The notes under the pieces: generated by a model
Told to the model about the DNA's origin: nothing
Databases searched by the model: none
The model's input: the letters and a program-made list of their open reading frames with translations, nothing else
Shown here: piece after piece, positions 10,994 through 22,436 of the stretch
How the letters are laid out: each line of letters opens with the position of its first letter
Position numbering within the stretch: position 1 is the first letter of the stretch
Assembly: GCA_950295325.1 (NCBI GenBank)
Contig: OX485806.1
Span: 6,634,001-6,698,000, forward strand
Source of the DNA: Polytrichum commune
Lineage: Eukaryota; Streptophyta; Polytrichopsida; Polytrichales; Polytrichaceae
DNA length: 64,000 bases
Direction: 5' to 3'
Translations under genes and position numbers: made by a program

Positions 10994-11995
10994 CACCCTA
11001 ACCTTGATAATGTCACACCCTCCGTTTCACCAAAAAGTGTGATATAAACAAGGTGTGACATACTTGATAATGTCACATTTTGTGCATAATGTGATATTAT
11101 CAAAAAATATGTAGAAAATCAAAATATAATTACAATTTTTAAAAAATTAACAAATACGAGACTTCAATGTTTTTGAATGCAAAATCTAATTCAAAATTGT
11201 GAATAACAACAAGAGCACATCATAATGTGTCATTGAGATCAGGTAAAGACCTCTCACTAGAGACAAAGAAGCTTCTAATGTCACATTGTTTTGTTGATGT
11301 TAAATGTGCAACACCAATTCTAATGAGTTTGTCATGGATTTTTTCCATTTCTAACAACTCATGAGTGCTGAAAATCTGAGAACCTTGGCTAGCCATAAAA
11401 TTCAAAACATCTTTAGCATATCTTTAGAAAATTACTGATATCAACATATTTACAAGCAAGAGCAAGGACAGGACTTGGAACCAAACATTCAAATTTGTGG
11501 AATGCAAGTTATAAGGGGAAGAAACCCACCACCACCACCAAGTTGTTGTGAGTCGAACAATCAGCAGGAAAAATCAGCAGGAAGTGTATCTGTGTGTTTG
11601 TGAACTTCCACCTTTGGCCTCAACTTACACACAACTGCGAGTATGTAGAATTGAGCATTTGGACTCCGAAACACGTACCAAATTTGAAATTACACAAGGC
11701 ATCCCACTATGCCGAAAGCATTAAATGAGAGCTCATTCAATGACCCCCAATATGCTTTGCTTTAGCCCATGCTCACCCATGAACAATAATATCGAACCCA
11801 TGCCCACCCATACAATCCATCCATACTTGATATTATCACATTTACACTACGGATTTTGAAAAAAAATAGTGACATTATAAAGGGTGATAGGGATAATAAC
11901 GAGGGAGTTTTACACTATGAAAATCGGTTTCAAACTTTTAGGTGACAATATCAAGGTGTTCTATTAACAAGGGTGACATTATCAAGGTTAGACTG
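10994..11995. mobile_element. Non-autonomous pogo/Tigger-like element
   Basis: About 1.0 kb with inverted ends. The right end read inward is CAGTCTAACCTTGATAATGT and the left is CACCCTAACCTTGATAATGT. Sub-terminal repeats of the type TTGATAATGTCAC recur several times on both sides. CAGT-starting ends and an adjacent TA at 11996-11997 fit the Tc1/mariner superfamily (pogo branch). The left TA duplication is not intact. Inside there is only a short chance ORF, so the element would have relied on a transposase from elsewhere. Confidence 0.6.
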
Positions 11996-12179
11996 TAGAA
12001 GAATGTTAGTTGTGTGCATACACATATGTATATAATATTAAGAATCAAGTTTCATGGGAGGTGGTGGCAAGCATTTATGTATAACTACAAAAACTCACTT
12101 CCATCGTGGACCCTCCCATCCATGCTCTCACAAGCTCTCAAGATGTTTGAAAGAGGGGGTGAGAATGTGTCAGACCTTG

Positions 12180-12430
12180 TACAGCCGCTAGCCCACAGAC
12201 TTTTTGGGCTAGTGGCTAACCTAATAGCTAACAGTTATGGTTGAAAACGGTTCTCGAAAAAAATGGGCTAGCCCAACTATGGCTAGATCGCGGCTTGAAA
12301 AATTATGGGCTAGCCTAGCTATGGCTAGATTGAGGCCTCAAAAAATATGGGCTAGTCCAACTATGGCTAGATCGAGGCCTCAGATAGTATGGGCTAGCCC
12401 AGCTAGTTATTAGCTAGCTAAAGATAAGTC
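12180..12430. repeat. Left sub-terminal 42-bp array of the hAT element
   Basis: Four to five diverged copies of a 42-bp unit containing ATGGGCTAGCC, AACTATGGCTAGAT and GAGGCCTCA. GGGCTAGCCC is itself a palindrome. Sub-terminal arrays are known transposase binding regions in hAT elements. Confidence 0.75.
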
Positions 12431-12659
12431 ATGTAACTCAATTGGCTCAAGCTAAGGCCCAGCCATGTCATCCCTACCACTACCATAAATTTTTTAGGGT
12501 TGAGATCATCTGTCCATATCCAAGTGCTTCCAAGTGCAACCGGTTACATGTTTACATCTTTTGATGTGTCTTTACTCAAAGTGGGCTATATTCTCTACAT
12601 TCCTCTAAAAAGATGGGTCGTTCTCTTGAAGTCTTGAACAAGAACTTCAACAAGTTCAT

Positions 12660-12768
12660 TCTGAAACTCAACCTGCTCATCTGCAACTAGTAGCCGGAAC
12701 TCTGTAAGTAGTAGCCGGATCTCACCTGCAACTAATAGCCGGATCTCATTTGTAACTAGTAGCTCAGC
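12660..12768. repeat. Short minisatellite inside the hAT element
   Basis: Three to four degenerate copies of a unit of about 27-30 bp containing TGCAACTAGTAGCCGGATCTCA precede the transposase fragment. Confidence 0.5.
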
Positions 12769-12780
12769 AATTCGATTGAC

Positions 12781-13479
12781 GTGGCGGGCGTGATCAAGAA
12801 ATTTTACGATCTCATCCATGACGGTGTGATTTGGAAAACCATCAAGCGATTGGCGGAAAAGAAAGCTGAGGCGATCATATCCCTTCTCCCAGAGATCAAT
12901 GCTGACTGCGGCCATCTAGTCAAGCGTCAAAAGATAGCATCGGATCCTATAGCATCTAGAGCAATGTTGCAGGATCTCATTGGCGACGCAGTGCAAACCA
13001 GCCATGAGGAGAGCGAGGAGGTGGATATTGAACATGATCTGGTGGCCACGGTGGCGGCCGAGATACACATGTATTTCTCCATCGCCAGTGAGAAATTCCC
13101 AGAACCTGGGAATTTGGTTAGTTGGTGGTAGAATGAACAATATAGAATGCCGTGTTTGGCGGAAGTAGCCGCCGCTTTATTAGCCTCCAAGCCCGGATCA
13201 GGTGGGCTAGAATGTGACTTTGGCAGTCTAAATGATATCATTACTCCAAAGAGATCATCGCTTGGGGGAGGATTTGCAGAGGCATCAATGATGTTGAAGT
13301 TGAACAAACATCTAATGCCATACAATCCTCAAAAGTTGATCTTGTTGGATAATTCCGATTGGAAGAATCACATTCCCAAACGCCCTATTTTCGATGAGGA
13401 GTTGCAGATAGAGGATGATGACAATTTGTTGGTAGAGAATGATGAGCAACATGTTTTAGATATTGATGACGATGAGTGA
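12781..13479 (+). pseudogene. hAT transposase C-terminal fragment with one in-frame stop
   Basis: One reading frame runs through 12781-13479, broken only by TAG at 13129-13131. Downstream it gives the hAT C-terminal dimerisation pattern: a double Trp (LVSWW) just before the stop, NEQYRMPCLAEVAAALLAS after it, where autonomous elements have the FP-x-L-A-x-x-A block, then a region where the SSA..ER.FS block is expected but has decayed (GSGGLECDFGS), and the R..L region near LNKHLMP. The C terminus is acidic. The BED finger and the RNase H-like catalytic core are missing. The single stop in an otherwise open frame suggests recent inactivation or relaxed constraint. It lies between the two 42-bp arrays. 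Confidence 0.7.
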
Positions 13480-13569
13480 TTTTGACTGATATGAAATATA
13501 ATTGTATTGATGAGACAATGTCTTCTTGAATTCATTATATGAGCTACATGAATTATTTTATTAGGTCAG

Positions 13570-13808
13570 CTAGTCCAACTATATGGCTAAAAACGGTACC
13601 CAAAAAAAACGGGCTAGCCCAACTATGGCTAGATTGAGGCCTCAAAAAATATGGGCTAGCCCAGCTATGGCTAGATCGAGGCCTTTAAAAATATGGGCTA
13701 GCCTAGCTATGGCTAGATTGAGGCCTCAAAAAATATGGGCTAGCCTAGCTATGGCAAGATTAAGGCCTCAAAAATATGGGCTAGCCCAGCTAGCTAATGG
13801 GCTATAAA
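13570..13808. repeat. Right sub-terminal 42-bp array of the hAT element
   Basis: About five copies of the 42-bp unit, in the same orientation as the left array rather than inverted. Because 42 is a multiple of three, the array is open in one frame and would encode a 14-residue repeat (MARLRPQKIWASPA type). That frame is most likely accidental. Confidence 0.8.
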
Positions 13809-13823
13809 AGGTGTGGAATGTGT

Positions 13824-15599
13824 GCAATGTGCACTTTCTTGTGATGTTTCCCATCCATATCATAGGGTCCATCACCATTTAACCTCTAAGCTATCCTCCA
13901 ATCAAAACTATTCATTTCAAAAGGGTAACTTTGACCACATTGGTGGCGTGGTCAATGTACCTCACAATTTGGGACCTTTGTGTACCCAAGGGAGATGCCA
14001 AGGCAGATTTATGGCTTCAAACCTTTATTGATGCAACTTAATGATCACGTCCTCACCCATGGAGCCAAAAGTGTATTTTGGACCATGGTGCCTAGTTTGC
14101 CCCATGGAACTTGACCCTAAGGTATGTGGCCCTATAGTGGGCACTTCCAACTTTGTTGACATCTTTTACCAAGGATCAAATCAAAAATTGTTTCACAATG
14201 TTAACAATTGAATTGCACAAATTATCACTTTAAGTTTTAAAATTGGAGTTGACATATAAGAGTAATGGGACGACAAAGTGAAGATTCCCTTTCTCTGTGA
14301 GTGATCATATAGGCCCTCCCAATTGTGTTCATTATTGAACCTAGAATGGTGTCTTTAATCTGAGCATATAGTCCAATTGTATTGTAACACAAGTCAGTTT
14401 GATGCTCTAATCCAGTTCGCGACGTTGAAATTGAGGACATTCTTATAAGATAAGTTTATGAATACTTTTACACTTCTAAGTGGTGTCACTAAAGGGACGC
14501 AAGTCTAGAAGATATGAAGAATGTGTTCCTATGAAGGGTGCCATAGCATTCCTTAGGTAGATGTGCCTAATTTGTTGGCTAATATTAGATGACCATCTAC
14601 AATTCACCCTCAATATTCAAAGCAAGGAAACTTATCAAGGGTGGCATCAACAATTTACAACTCTTATGTGACTTTGGAATTTTTAAAATAACACTTATAT
14701 AAATAAAGAATGAGAATACATAAGATATAAATGACATCATACATCTAAGCATAATGGAAGAACAAATCTATAGTGGGTTAATGATATTCTTGTGCGCACC
14801 CATATCCAATTTCCTTTTGAAGTGTTTAAATGCTTTGGATGAAAGGCATAACATCATTAGGTCTTTGTTCCAAAAATTATTTCACGGACACTAATGCACT
14901 TCCATCATCCTTGAATGTTGTCAACCACCATCATCACATCACTAATTTGCACATTGTCAACTTCAATGGGTTCATTGTCAACTGCATCACCTCCTTCATC
15001 AAGCATACCAATAATTTCCTCCTTAATAAGTATGTAGGGATTGTTTAGATCAAATCCTAATTCATAATTGATGAACTCATTGTGCATGCATAGTGAGCCC
15101 ACTCTCACTCTCTTTAGATACCAATGCCAATTGTTCCAAAAAGGTAGTAAAATCTTCAACTCTTTCTTATGTATTACATCTTGAGCTTCTCATGATTGCC
15201 TCCTTTACTTCCATATTGTCAAAAAACCTCCAAAGAATACATGTATGTTTCCAACAATTCATGATTGTTGATGCAACAACTCCGAGCAAATTCAGCTTCA
15301 AGCAAAAGAAAAAGTTAACCTACTATACAATTATAAGTGATTGTGTGCATGATGTATGCATGTAACAATGATTTCATCCAAGTTAACACTTATGGAGGTG
15401 AATTCATTGAAGAGGGGAGCATACTTTTTCTAAATTCTCTTAACGGTTAACAGTCAACAACTTACTAGTATACTTTGTGAAGGTTTTTTAGGGAGAGCAA
15501 TTTTCCTTAACACATGCAATTTTAACACTTATTGGTGTCCAGATTATTGGTGTCTGTAAAATGTTTCAATCAGAGATTTTGAACAACTGTAAACAAAAA
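13824..15599. other. Intergenic, no gene recognised
   Basis: Only short chance ORFs occur. The longest, on the minus strand at 14905-15159, is acidic and resembles no family I know. A segment near 15110-15140 reads, on the minus strand, TTGGTATCTAAAGAGAG, faintly like a Met-tRNA primer site, but no LTR was found beside it. Confidence 0.4.
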
Positions 15600-18500
15600 T
15601 TAGGAAGGTAGCATGATGTCGGAATACATGGAAAGAGCCACCAAAACTAATAACCCTCCAATAGCTACCCAGTCCCTAGACGTGATGGACAGCTTTGTCA
15701 GAAAGTAAATGCGATGTTTGGCTGCATTACCACGATAACCCCTTGCAACCATTGCCTGCACACACAAAGCACAATGCAAGCTTAAAAGAAAGAATAGACA
15801 AAAGGAGGACACAAGAAACAGATGGACAATTGAAGGTTAAAGAAAACAAAGAGGATTCAGGTTATGTTGATGTTGCAACCAACCTGTGAGATTTGCTCAG
15901 CATGGTTAAACAAGTTCTTGAAAATGCGCCCAAAGAGATTGAAAAATGCTGCATCCAAATACATTAACATGATCACTAACACTCCCATATATCCCACATT
16001 GGCTGTCATTGATGTGTGCACCAATGATTCATTTACAGCATACCAAAGTATAGAAGGTAATGTATGTGTCTCATCACACACTAATGGAGGTGTAAAAAAT
16101 GTGTTTTCTACCAGCACTCTCCTTCCTAAGCTGCTATGATGCTCAAGAGGTTGCAGGTGTGGATACAAGAAGGTGAATTAAACACATGCAGCACTATGCT
16201 GAAATCTATAAAAAGATTAAAATTGAATGCCCCAAAAACAATCTTGCTCAACAAGTGGGAGAAACTTACTATCAGCTGTCTCTGTTAGCTTCAGTGACTT
16301 CCAATCAACACCTCTTGCCACCACCCCCACTGCAATATTCCGGACCTGTATAAATCTCATCATTGTCATTGCAAGAAACGAAATCTTTGAGCAATGGAAT
16401 ACAATCTTGAAATGGGTTGCAGCCATTAGTAATTTTAAACTTCAATCTGGACTCATGTAGACATTGAAGTCATGCTATCTCATGACCTATTTCAGCACTG
16501 CTCTTATCCCTAGATCAAACAGGGTACACATCTTGATGTTGTCCAGGCCAAAAGAACATCCTAAACGTTGATATTCCTAATATTTACTTCAGGAGTATAT
16601 TAAGCAGAATATACAAAAGCCATCTTGCTCTTAACCCAGCAAACACGTGTGACACTCGAGGGTTCCACTCTGAAGGACGACCCACAGTACCTCATCAAAA
16701 ACAAGACCAATGAATCGAAGAGACAGCAGTAGTGTGAGAATCAGCTCCTCAACTGGAGCGCCCACATGTGCAAGGGGCCCCATGTACCATCGCAAAGCTG
16801 CAGCAAGCTGCTCTGGTGTCGTGGTCGTCAAGCAAAGACTAGCACTTTGCAGTACCTGTATGCAAAAAGAAGAATTTCAACATTTGATTGATGTACCTCG
16901 AGTTTGATCTTCCAATGGATGGATCAACTATAATGAGTATGATAAATACTGTGGGCCACACTCTTGAGAGTATCTCCACACTAAAAGCATTGGGATAATA
17001 CTGTGGGTGCACACTATTCATCAACCTATAGGATATAACATCATAGAACCAAAAATAGTTCAATATTTATAGTGTGCATTGAACAACTTCTAACCTAGGG
17101 GAAGGAGGGGGTATATCATGAGGGCATGACAAGTGTAGCTAGGGTTGCACACTATTTTCCAGTGTGATGGTGTAATACTGTAAGCCACACTGTAGGGTTG
17201 CCCAGGAAAGTCAAACTATGCACCTACCTACACTATTTACCATAACCAGTGTAGTAAAGCTCAAATAAGAAAAATGTAGTTCTACCAGCACCACTACTTC
17301 CAGTATATCACCAACAGCACTTATATAATGTGGAGTCTAGAGCAACCTTCACACATGACATAGTAAAAGGAATGCATCAGTTAAGGTCAGAATTTGCAAA
17401 TGCAATTTCCAGTTTCCAGTTATATAGCAGTAAATACACCACCCCCAACTCATGTATGTAGTACTGACTGTGAAAGACAAGCAAGATGCTGCGGCTGCAA
17501 CTGCAACACCCTTCCGTGTTAATTGCACAGGACCCAGCTTGAGTATAAGATATTTGTATCCTCCCAGTGCTGCAGGTAGTTTAGGCAACCCTTCTGCAAG
17601 AGGTAGAGGCCTTCGAGTTTGCACAACAGTAGGAACTCCATCTGTTCCCAATGCAAGCATCACGAAAAGGAATACTGAGAGCATCGCCATGCGGCCTAGC
17701 TGGTCCTGTTAAGCATTTCCCACCCCCAATCTTGATTACCGGGCAGACTCGACCTGCAAGATAAGATTTCTTAAACCCTAAGAGGAAAGAACATGTGCTC
17801 CTCGTATATGAACATCATCAAAGTACAAAATCCTCCATATAATTGAACCCATATTGACCCTACAGATTGCATCAGCATTATCTTTGTTTCATTGGCATCA
17901 ACGAAAGCTAGGTTTAAGGGGGTACAAAAATCAAAGATGAGGCTATCAGTGTTGATAACAGACCTGCCAAATTCGCCGTGGAAGTGTCCACACTGTTGCC
18001 AGAGCCAGAAATGCAACCATCCCAATTCGAATTGCCATATGTGATCTAGCTGGAAGCACAACAAGTGCAAGGAGCCAAGCCTGGCCCACCAAAGCACAAG
18101 GTTATGAGATTCTTCACGGACTTTACAAACTTCATATAAATAGCATAAAAGGACATCGCAGGAGTCCCAAATTTGAGATGGGGTTTTTGAACAGGAGGAC
18201 TAGAAGCAGAAGAAACAAGAATCTCCTATCAGTTGTTGTTTCATTTAACCATGTGAATCATGGGGAGAAACTGCTACCTGCGGGTGAACATGAACCGACA
18301 TGTGGATAGTTGCTTGTAGCAGGCAGAGAAAATCACTCCCCAGTAGGTTATTGCAACACTAGATGCTTGAGAAATGGAAGGCTGTTGTGTGCACATATCT
18401 AAGAGAGCAACGTTCTTCTAAAGGACTTCACCTTTGCATTAGTGCAATCACAGGTCTGCACTTGAGCCGTGTGGCTGGAGAATACTTCACTTATGTCATG

Positions 18501-19832
18501 AAGTGGATCCCTTATTATTTTTTCCTTCCACAAAATTCTTTTTGGCATGGGAGAAGGGTACTAGTGATATTGCATGAGGTTTTGATAGGGGCCTCAAAAA
18601 CAGGACATCAACATACTGAATCTGCCAGTGCTGGATTAAATCAACATGACTTAATTCCATTTATATCAATGTCAACATGACTCGGATTGCATTTGTATTT
18701 TAACAATATATATGGAATTTGAGTCATGTTGATTCAATCCAGCACTGAAAATTCAGTATGTTTATGTCCTATTGTTGGAGATACAAATGCAATCTGTGCA
18801 ACCCTAAATCAAGATAGCAGCATATGAAAAGAACCTTTCCTGAATCTACATGACTCGGATTAATTTGTTGAGATGAAATGCAATCTGAGTCATGTTGATT
18901 CCATCCAGCAATGGCAATCAGTATGTTGATGTCCTATCGTTGGGAGATCTAAACGCAATGAGTCAAGTTGAATCAACCAACACTGGCAACTCATGTTGAT
19001 GTCCTCTTGCAACCCTAAACCAAGACAGTAGCATATGAAAAGAACCTTCGCTAAAGTAGTATTTCGTTAAGACTCGGATTTGCATTTGTAGCTCACATCA
19101 ACATAATGAATTGCCAGTGCTGGATTGAATCAACATGAGATCACAAATGCAATCTGAGCCATATTAATTTAGTCCAGCACTGGCAATTCATTTCATCTTG
19201 TTGATGTCCTGTCGTTGAGAGATACAGATTGCAAATCTATGCAACCCTAACCCAAGACAGCAGCATATGAGAAGAACCTTTCCTGAAGTTGCGTCTCACA
19301 TCATAGCATTGCAAAACAAACCAAGCGTACCTACCTGCTTGACGCGGGGGTCCAGTGTGTGCAAAGGAGTGACAGGAGAAGAAATGTACTGCGCAATGGG
19401 CGCTGCGCTGGCTCCCGCCACCATCCGCATCACCCTCTCTCCCACGGGCTGCTGCTGCTTCCTCGCCCTGTCAAGCAACCAGCTCCGAAACCGGTCGCCT
19501 CTCTTCTTGGCACCCTCCAATTCATCCCCCTGCACTTCGCAACGCAACTCCCTCGATAATGGCCTCTCATCCGAAGCTTCACTACGAAATTCTTCCTTAC
19601 TCCGACTCTTAAGCTTCTCACTACACTTCACAAACGGAGAGACGACGAAACCTACACTATTTACTCGATAACTTGCGTCCTTTGCACCTAACCCTAATTT
19701 GGAACTACGGGAATGTGAACAATATGTAGTGGTGCGGGAAGTAATAAACGAATGCGGAGAGGATTTGTTCTTGTTACTACATAGGCTTGACCATGGAGAC
19801 AAAGTCAGCGCCATGACTACCGAAGTTGCCAT
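15600..19832 (-). CDS. ABCI12: Chloroplast ABCI12-like protein (EcfT family), 7 exons
   Basis: Exons 19832-19335, 18080-17964, 17705-17469, 16855-16691, 16345-16270, 15948-15884 and 15755-15600, all GT-AG with matching phases, give 437 residues. This is the EcfT-like membrane component of the chloroplast-envelope ECF/ABC module, which in Arabidopsis works with the ATPases ABCI10 and ABCI11 and is implicated in plastid metal homeostasis. The N terminus (from MATSVVMALT) is Ser/Thr/Arg-rich and transit-peptide-like. The conserved AQYISSPVTPLHTLDPRVKQ block ends exon 1. Exons 2-4 and 7 encode hydrophobic helices (AWLLALVVL, LSVFLFVMLAL, LILTLLLSLRFIGLVFDE). Two Ala-Arg-Gly motifs (VVARGVDW in exon 5, MVARGYRG in exon 7) match the EcfT coupling helices that contact the ATPases. 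The start at 19832 has a good context (CCATGGCA); an ATG at 19940 is less likely. Intron 1 carries a repeat cluster. Confidence 0.87.
18580..19290. repeat. Tandem repeat with internal palindromes in ABCI12 intron 1
   Basis: A unit of about 215-227 bp is repeated. The block GCAACCCTAAACCAAGACAG (variants), then AGCATATGAAAAGAACCTT, recurs at about 18797, 19011 and 19238. Each unit also contains inverted blocks of the type CAGTGCTGGATTGAATCAACATGA with its complement TCATGTTGATTCAATCCAGCACTG and 'TTGATGTCCTRTCGTTG', so neighbouring units can fold into hairpins. The last copy ends about 45 bp from the exon-1 donor. Confidence 0.75.
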
Positions 19833-20092
19833 GGATGCAAATTGAATCGAATCAAAACGAGTGTGCGTGAAGCGACATCGATAAATCTCTGGAACTGATG
19901 AATTGACTGGGGAGTGTGTAGGAGATTTCGAGAAGTGCAATTCTCTGCACTGAAAGTGAACCGGAACTCATAGTCTGAATGCGTTACTCTACGAAAAGCC
20001 CACGTTCATCTGTCATTAGAGGTAGAGCTTTAAACCCTAGGGTGCAGACAGAGATGAGAGGATCACATGCATCAACAAATACCAATTGAAGT

Positions 20093-20636
20093 CGGTTTAC
20101 ACCATGGACCATGAAGTCGGACCATGGAGGATGGCCTTTTTTCATGGTCCAATTTCTTAGAAAGTCAATTTACAAAGCTTTTGGGCCCCTCACTAGGTGT
20201 AAACCAACTGTGGACTTAGAGGAGTGACCATACACCCAAAAGTGAATGTGTTGATCTCTTTTTTTTAATATATGCCCCAAAAAGGCAGTTTTGAAAAAAA
20301 TTAAAGTTTGACCATTCTCTTGCCTTCTCTTGTCTTCATCTTCTCATCCCCACAAAAAAATTTCATTAAAAAAACATTATAACAACATTTCTCTGCCATG
20401 GACCCTTGCCTTTTTCTACTAGAGCACCTCTTTTGTCTCTCCCACTACAAAATCCGTTGGACCATGTCAATGGATAATGTAGGCCTTAAAATATGTCTTA
20501 TGGGGACCTTGAACTCCATGATCACTCTGACATTTTTTCCTTGGTGTAAACCGAAGTGGTCCCGGGACGAGTTCAACAGCCAATCACATGTTTCGCAAGG
20601 CCTTGGGATGACTTCATGGTCCATGATGTAAACAAC
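20093..20636. mobile_element. Inverted-repeat element (about 0.54 kb)
   Basis: Ends are 24-nt inverted repeats with one mismatch: left GTTTACACCATGGACCATGA.. at 20095-20118 and right, read inward, GTTTACATCATGGACCATGA.. at 20611-20634. The first 200 bp match the partial copy at 8530-8740. There is no clear target duplication and no coding capacity, so it is best described as an unclassified miniature DNA element. Confidence 0.65.
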
Positions 20637-20966
20637 CCTTAAGCTTTTGCTACCACATCTCACCATCAATCAACCCACACTTTAACATCTAAGGTTTGTG
20701 AAGCCCCAAGTGACACTTCAAGAAAATTTTGCAATTTCAAGCAGGTTAGATAGCTTGGACAATTTTCCAAAAAAATATGTATATTAAAATATCTATACAA
20801 AGTCTCCAAAAATAATCAAAAATAATAAATCCATATGCAACCTACATAAATTTGCAAATTCACCTTAAGAAAAGAGCCTTTTAATCTCCACTAGGGAATC
20901 ACAACAAAATCATCCTTAGAAATGAGGTACTAAATATATTCAATTTTTAATTCCAATGATTCATAA
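20637..20966. other. Intergenic, nothing recognised
   Basis: AT-rich sequence between the inverted-repeat element and tRNA-Asn. No ORF or motif is supported. Confidence 0.5.
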
Positions 20967-20983
20967 GCTGGAATAGCTCAGTT

Positions 20984-21016
<33 letters not shown>

Positions 21017-21040
21017 GAGGTTCGACCCCTCCTTCTAGCG
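20967..21040 (+). tRNA. trnN: tRNA-Asn (GUU)
   Basis: A 74-nt cloverleaf. The acceptor stem GCTGGAA pairs with TTCTAGC (one G-T), with discriminator G. The D arm carries TAGCTCAGTTGG (A box), the anticodon stem TGTGG/CCACA encloses loop CTGTTAA with anticodon GTT, and the T arm has GGTTCGACCCC (B box). No CCA is encoded and a T-run follows within 10 nt, as expected for nuclear Pol III genes. There is no intron. Confidence 0.96.
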
Positions 21041-21097
21041 ATTTTACTTTATGCTTTTTATCTTGGGTTGAGTTTAAAATAAACCAAAAAGCGAAAG

Positions 21098-21180
21098 TCC
21101 GACCAACCGGATTCGAACCAGTGACCTAAGGATATCTGTGCCTCTACAGTCCTCCGCTCTACCAACTGAGCTATGGTCGG
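21098..21180 (-). tRNA. trnY: tRNA-Tyr (GUA) with intron
   Basis: Read on the minus strand, CCGACCATAGCTCAGTTGG starts the gene and GGTTCGAATCC forms the T arm. The acceptor stem CCGACCA pairs with TGGTCGG, with discriminator A. The anticodon loop is CTGTAGA, interrupted after position 37 by an intron of about 10 nt between CTGTAG and ATCCT. All plant nuclear tRNA-Tyr genes are expected to carry an intron here; this one is at the short end. The gene is convergent with tRNA-Asn, 57 bp apart. Confidence 0.95.
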
Positions 21181-22436
21181 ATTTGACTGTAAAGAGATTT
21201 GTAAAAATATATACAAGTTTTCAAGCGAACCTAACCCATTGGCCAGCTAACGCGTTGCGCCTCCTTAAAGATTTGCACTGTGGTTCTACAGTACGAGTAC
21301 AGATTTCTATAAACTGTCATCAAATGGATCTATAATCGGCAGAAGAGACAGCATATTCACATACAAGCATATAGATCTAGCTAGCCACAGCTTAGATGAC
21401 CGTGAACAAACAAAGTTTGTCGTTAATGAAGTAACAGCTTGATCAGCAAGTTTAAGAATGATGATAGAATGTAACACCTTTCAGTCTCACGCTACATCCA
21501 GCTAAGAAAAAAGACACATATGAGAACACTCTAAAGTCTACACTATTGTGGCCCAAGAGCTTCATACTTTTGTTGCAAGCATGCAATCAACTGATGAATA
21601 AGAAGGCCACAGAAGTACATTGCCTGCACCCATTCCAGTAATTAGAGACTAAGAGGTTACTTCTAATCAGATATATCAGATTGAAGAGAGACAACTGACC
21701 ACTGTTTGCACAGGTCTCCTTGTCTGCAACTGTACTCTAAAAAAAGAAAAAAAGAAAACCATCGTGTCGGTCCAGAAACCCCAGTCCTTTGCAAAGCATG
21801 ACCAAGAGACTGACGTTTACCAAAAAGATGGAATGGTGAACTAGACAAAAAAAAATGTCATGCTCTTACTTTTTAGGTCATTCAGAACTGAAGATTTGAT
21901 GGAACATTCAAATCAGAATCTTTTGCTTTCACAAGCATCACTAATCATGTTGTGTTCACTCTTATCTACAAACTCAGACCTACATGAGTTTACTGTTTCA
22001 ACCAGGGAGATTGGAAATTCACATCCAACTGCAGATCCATGACCAACTGCAGCTTCCCAACCTGGACCTGTGCCACCTGCCTAAGTACACTATAATTTTG
22101 TGTGGACCCAGATTCTCTCTCTAATGCTGCCCTGCCCTTTACAGGGGAGAACCGAAAATATTGAGGTGACATGTAAAATACAATTCAGCAGGGACACTCT
22201 TCTACGAGACTCACAAATGACTAAGTAGCTCTCATGATAAGGATAGTCATACGGAGTGTCTTTCCACACTTCACAGTCTCCATGCTTCAGACGGCCAGGC
22301 AACAGGTCAAGATGGCCAAGAGACCGGAACTTACTGCAGATTCGATTGGCGTTTCCCAGACTTGATTTCTTCCAAAATTTGTATACACCCCCACCATCAG
22401 ACAAGATGGTCTGCATTTACTTGGCCCTAAGAGGTC
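21181..22436. other. Intergenic, includes helicase 3' UTR
   Basis: No gene is supported. The sequence immediately left of 22437 should contain the 3' UTR and polyadenylation site of the helicase gene. Short ORFs here lack family resemblance. Confidence 0.5.

Larger units (their letters stand above)
12171..13815. mobile_element. hAT-type element with transposase remnant
   Basis: A 1,645-bp element flanked by perfect 8-bp copies of GAATGTGT (12163-12170 and 13816-13823). Ends are imperfect inverted repeats: left CAGACCTTGTACAGCC, right read inward CACACCTTTTATAGCC. An 8-bp duplication with CA-starting ends is the hAT signature. Just inside each end is an array of a 42-bp unit containing GGGCTAGCC, and in the middle is a hAT transposase C-terminal fragment. 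The element is internally deleted and so non-autonomous. Confidence 0.88.

Noticed and set aside
14905-15159. Possible retroelement primer site and gag-like frame
   Set aside because: The TGGTATC-like stretch is weak, no LTR could be paired with it, and the frame has no known motif.
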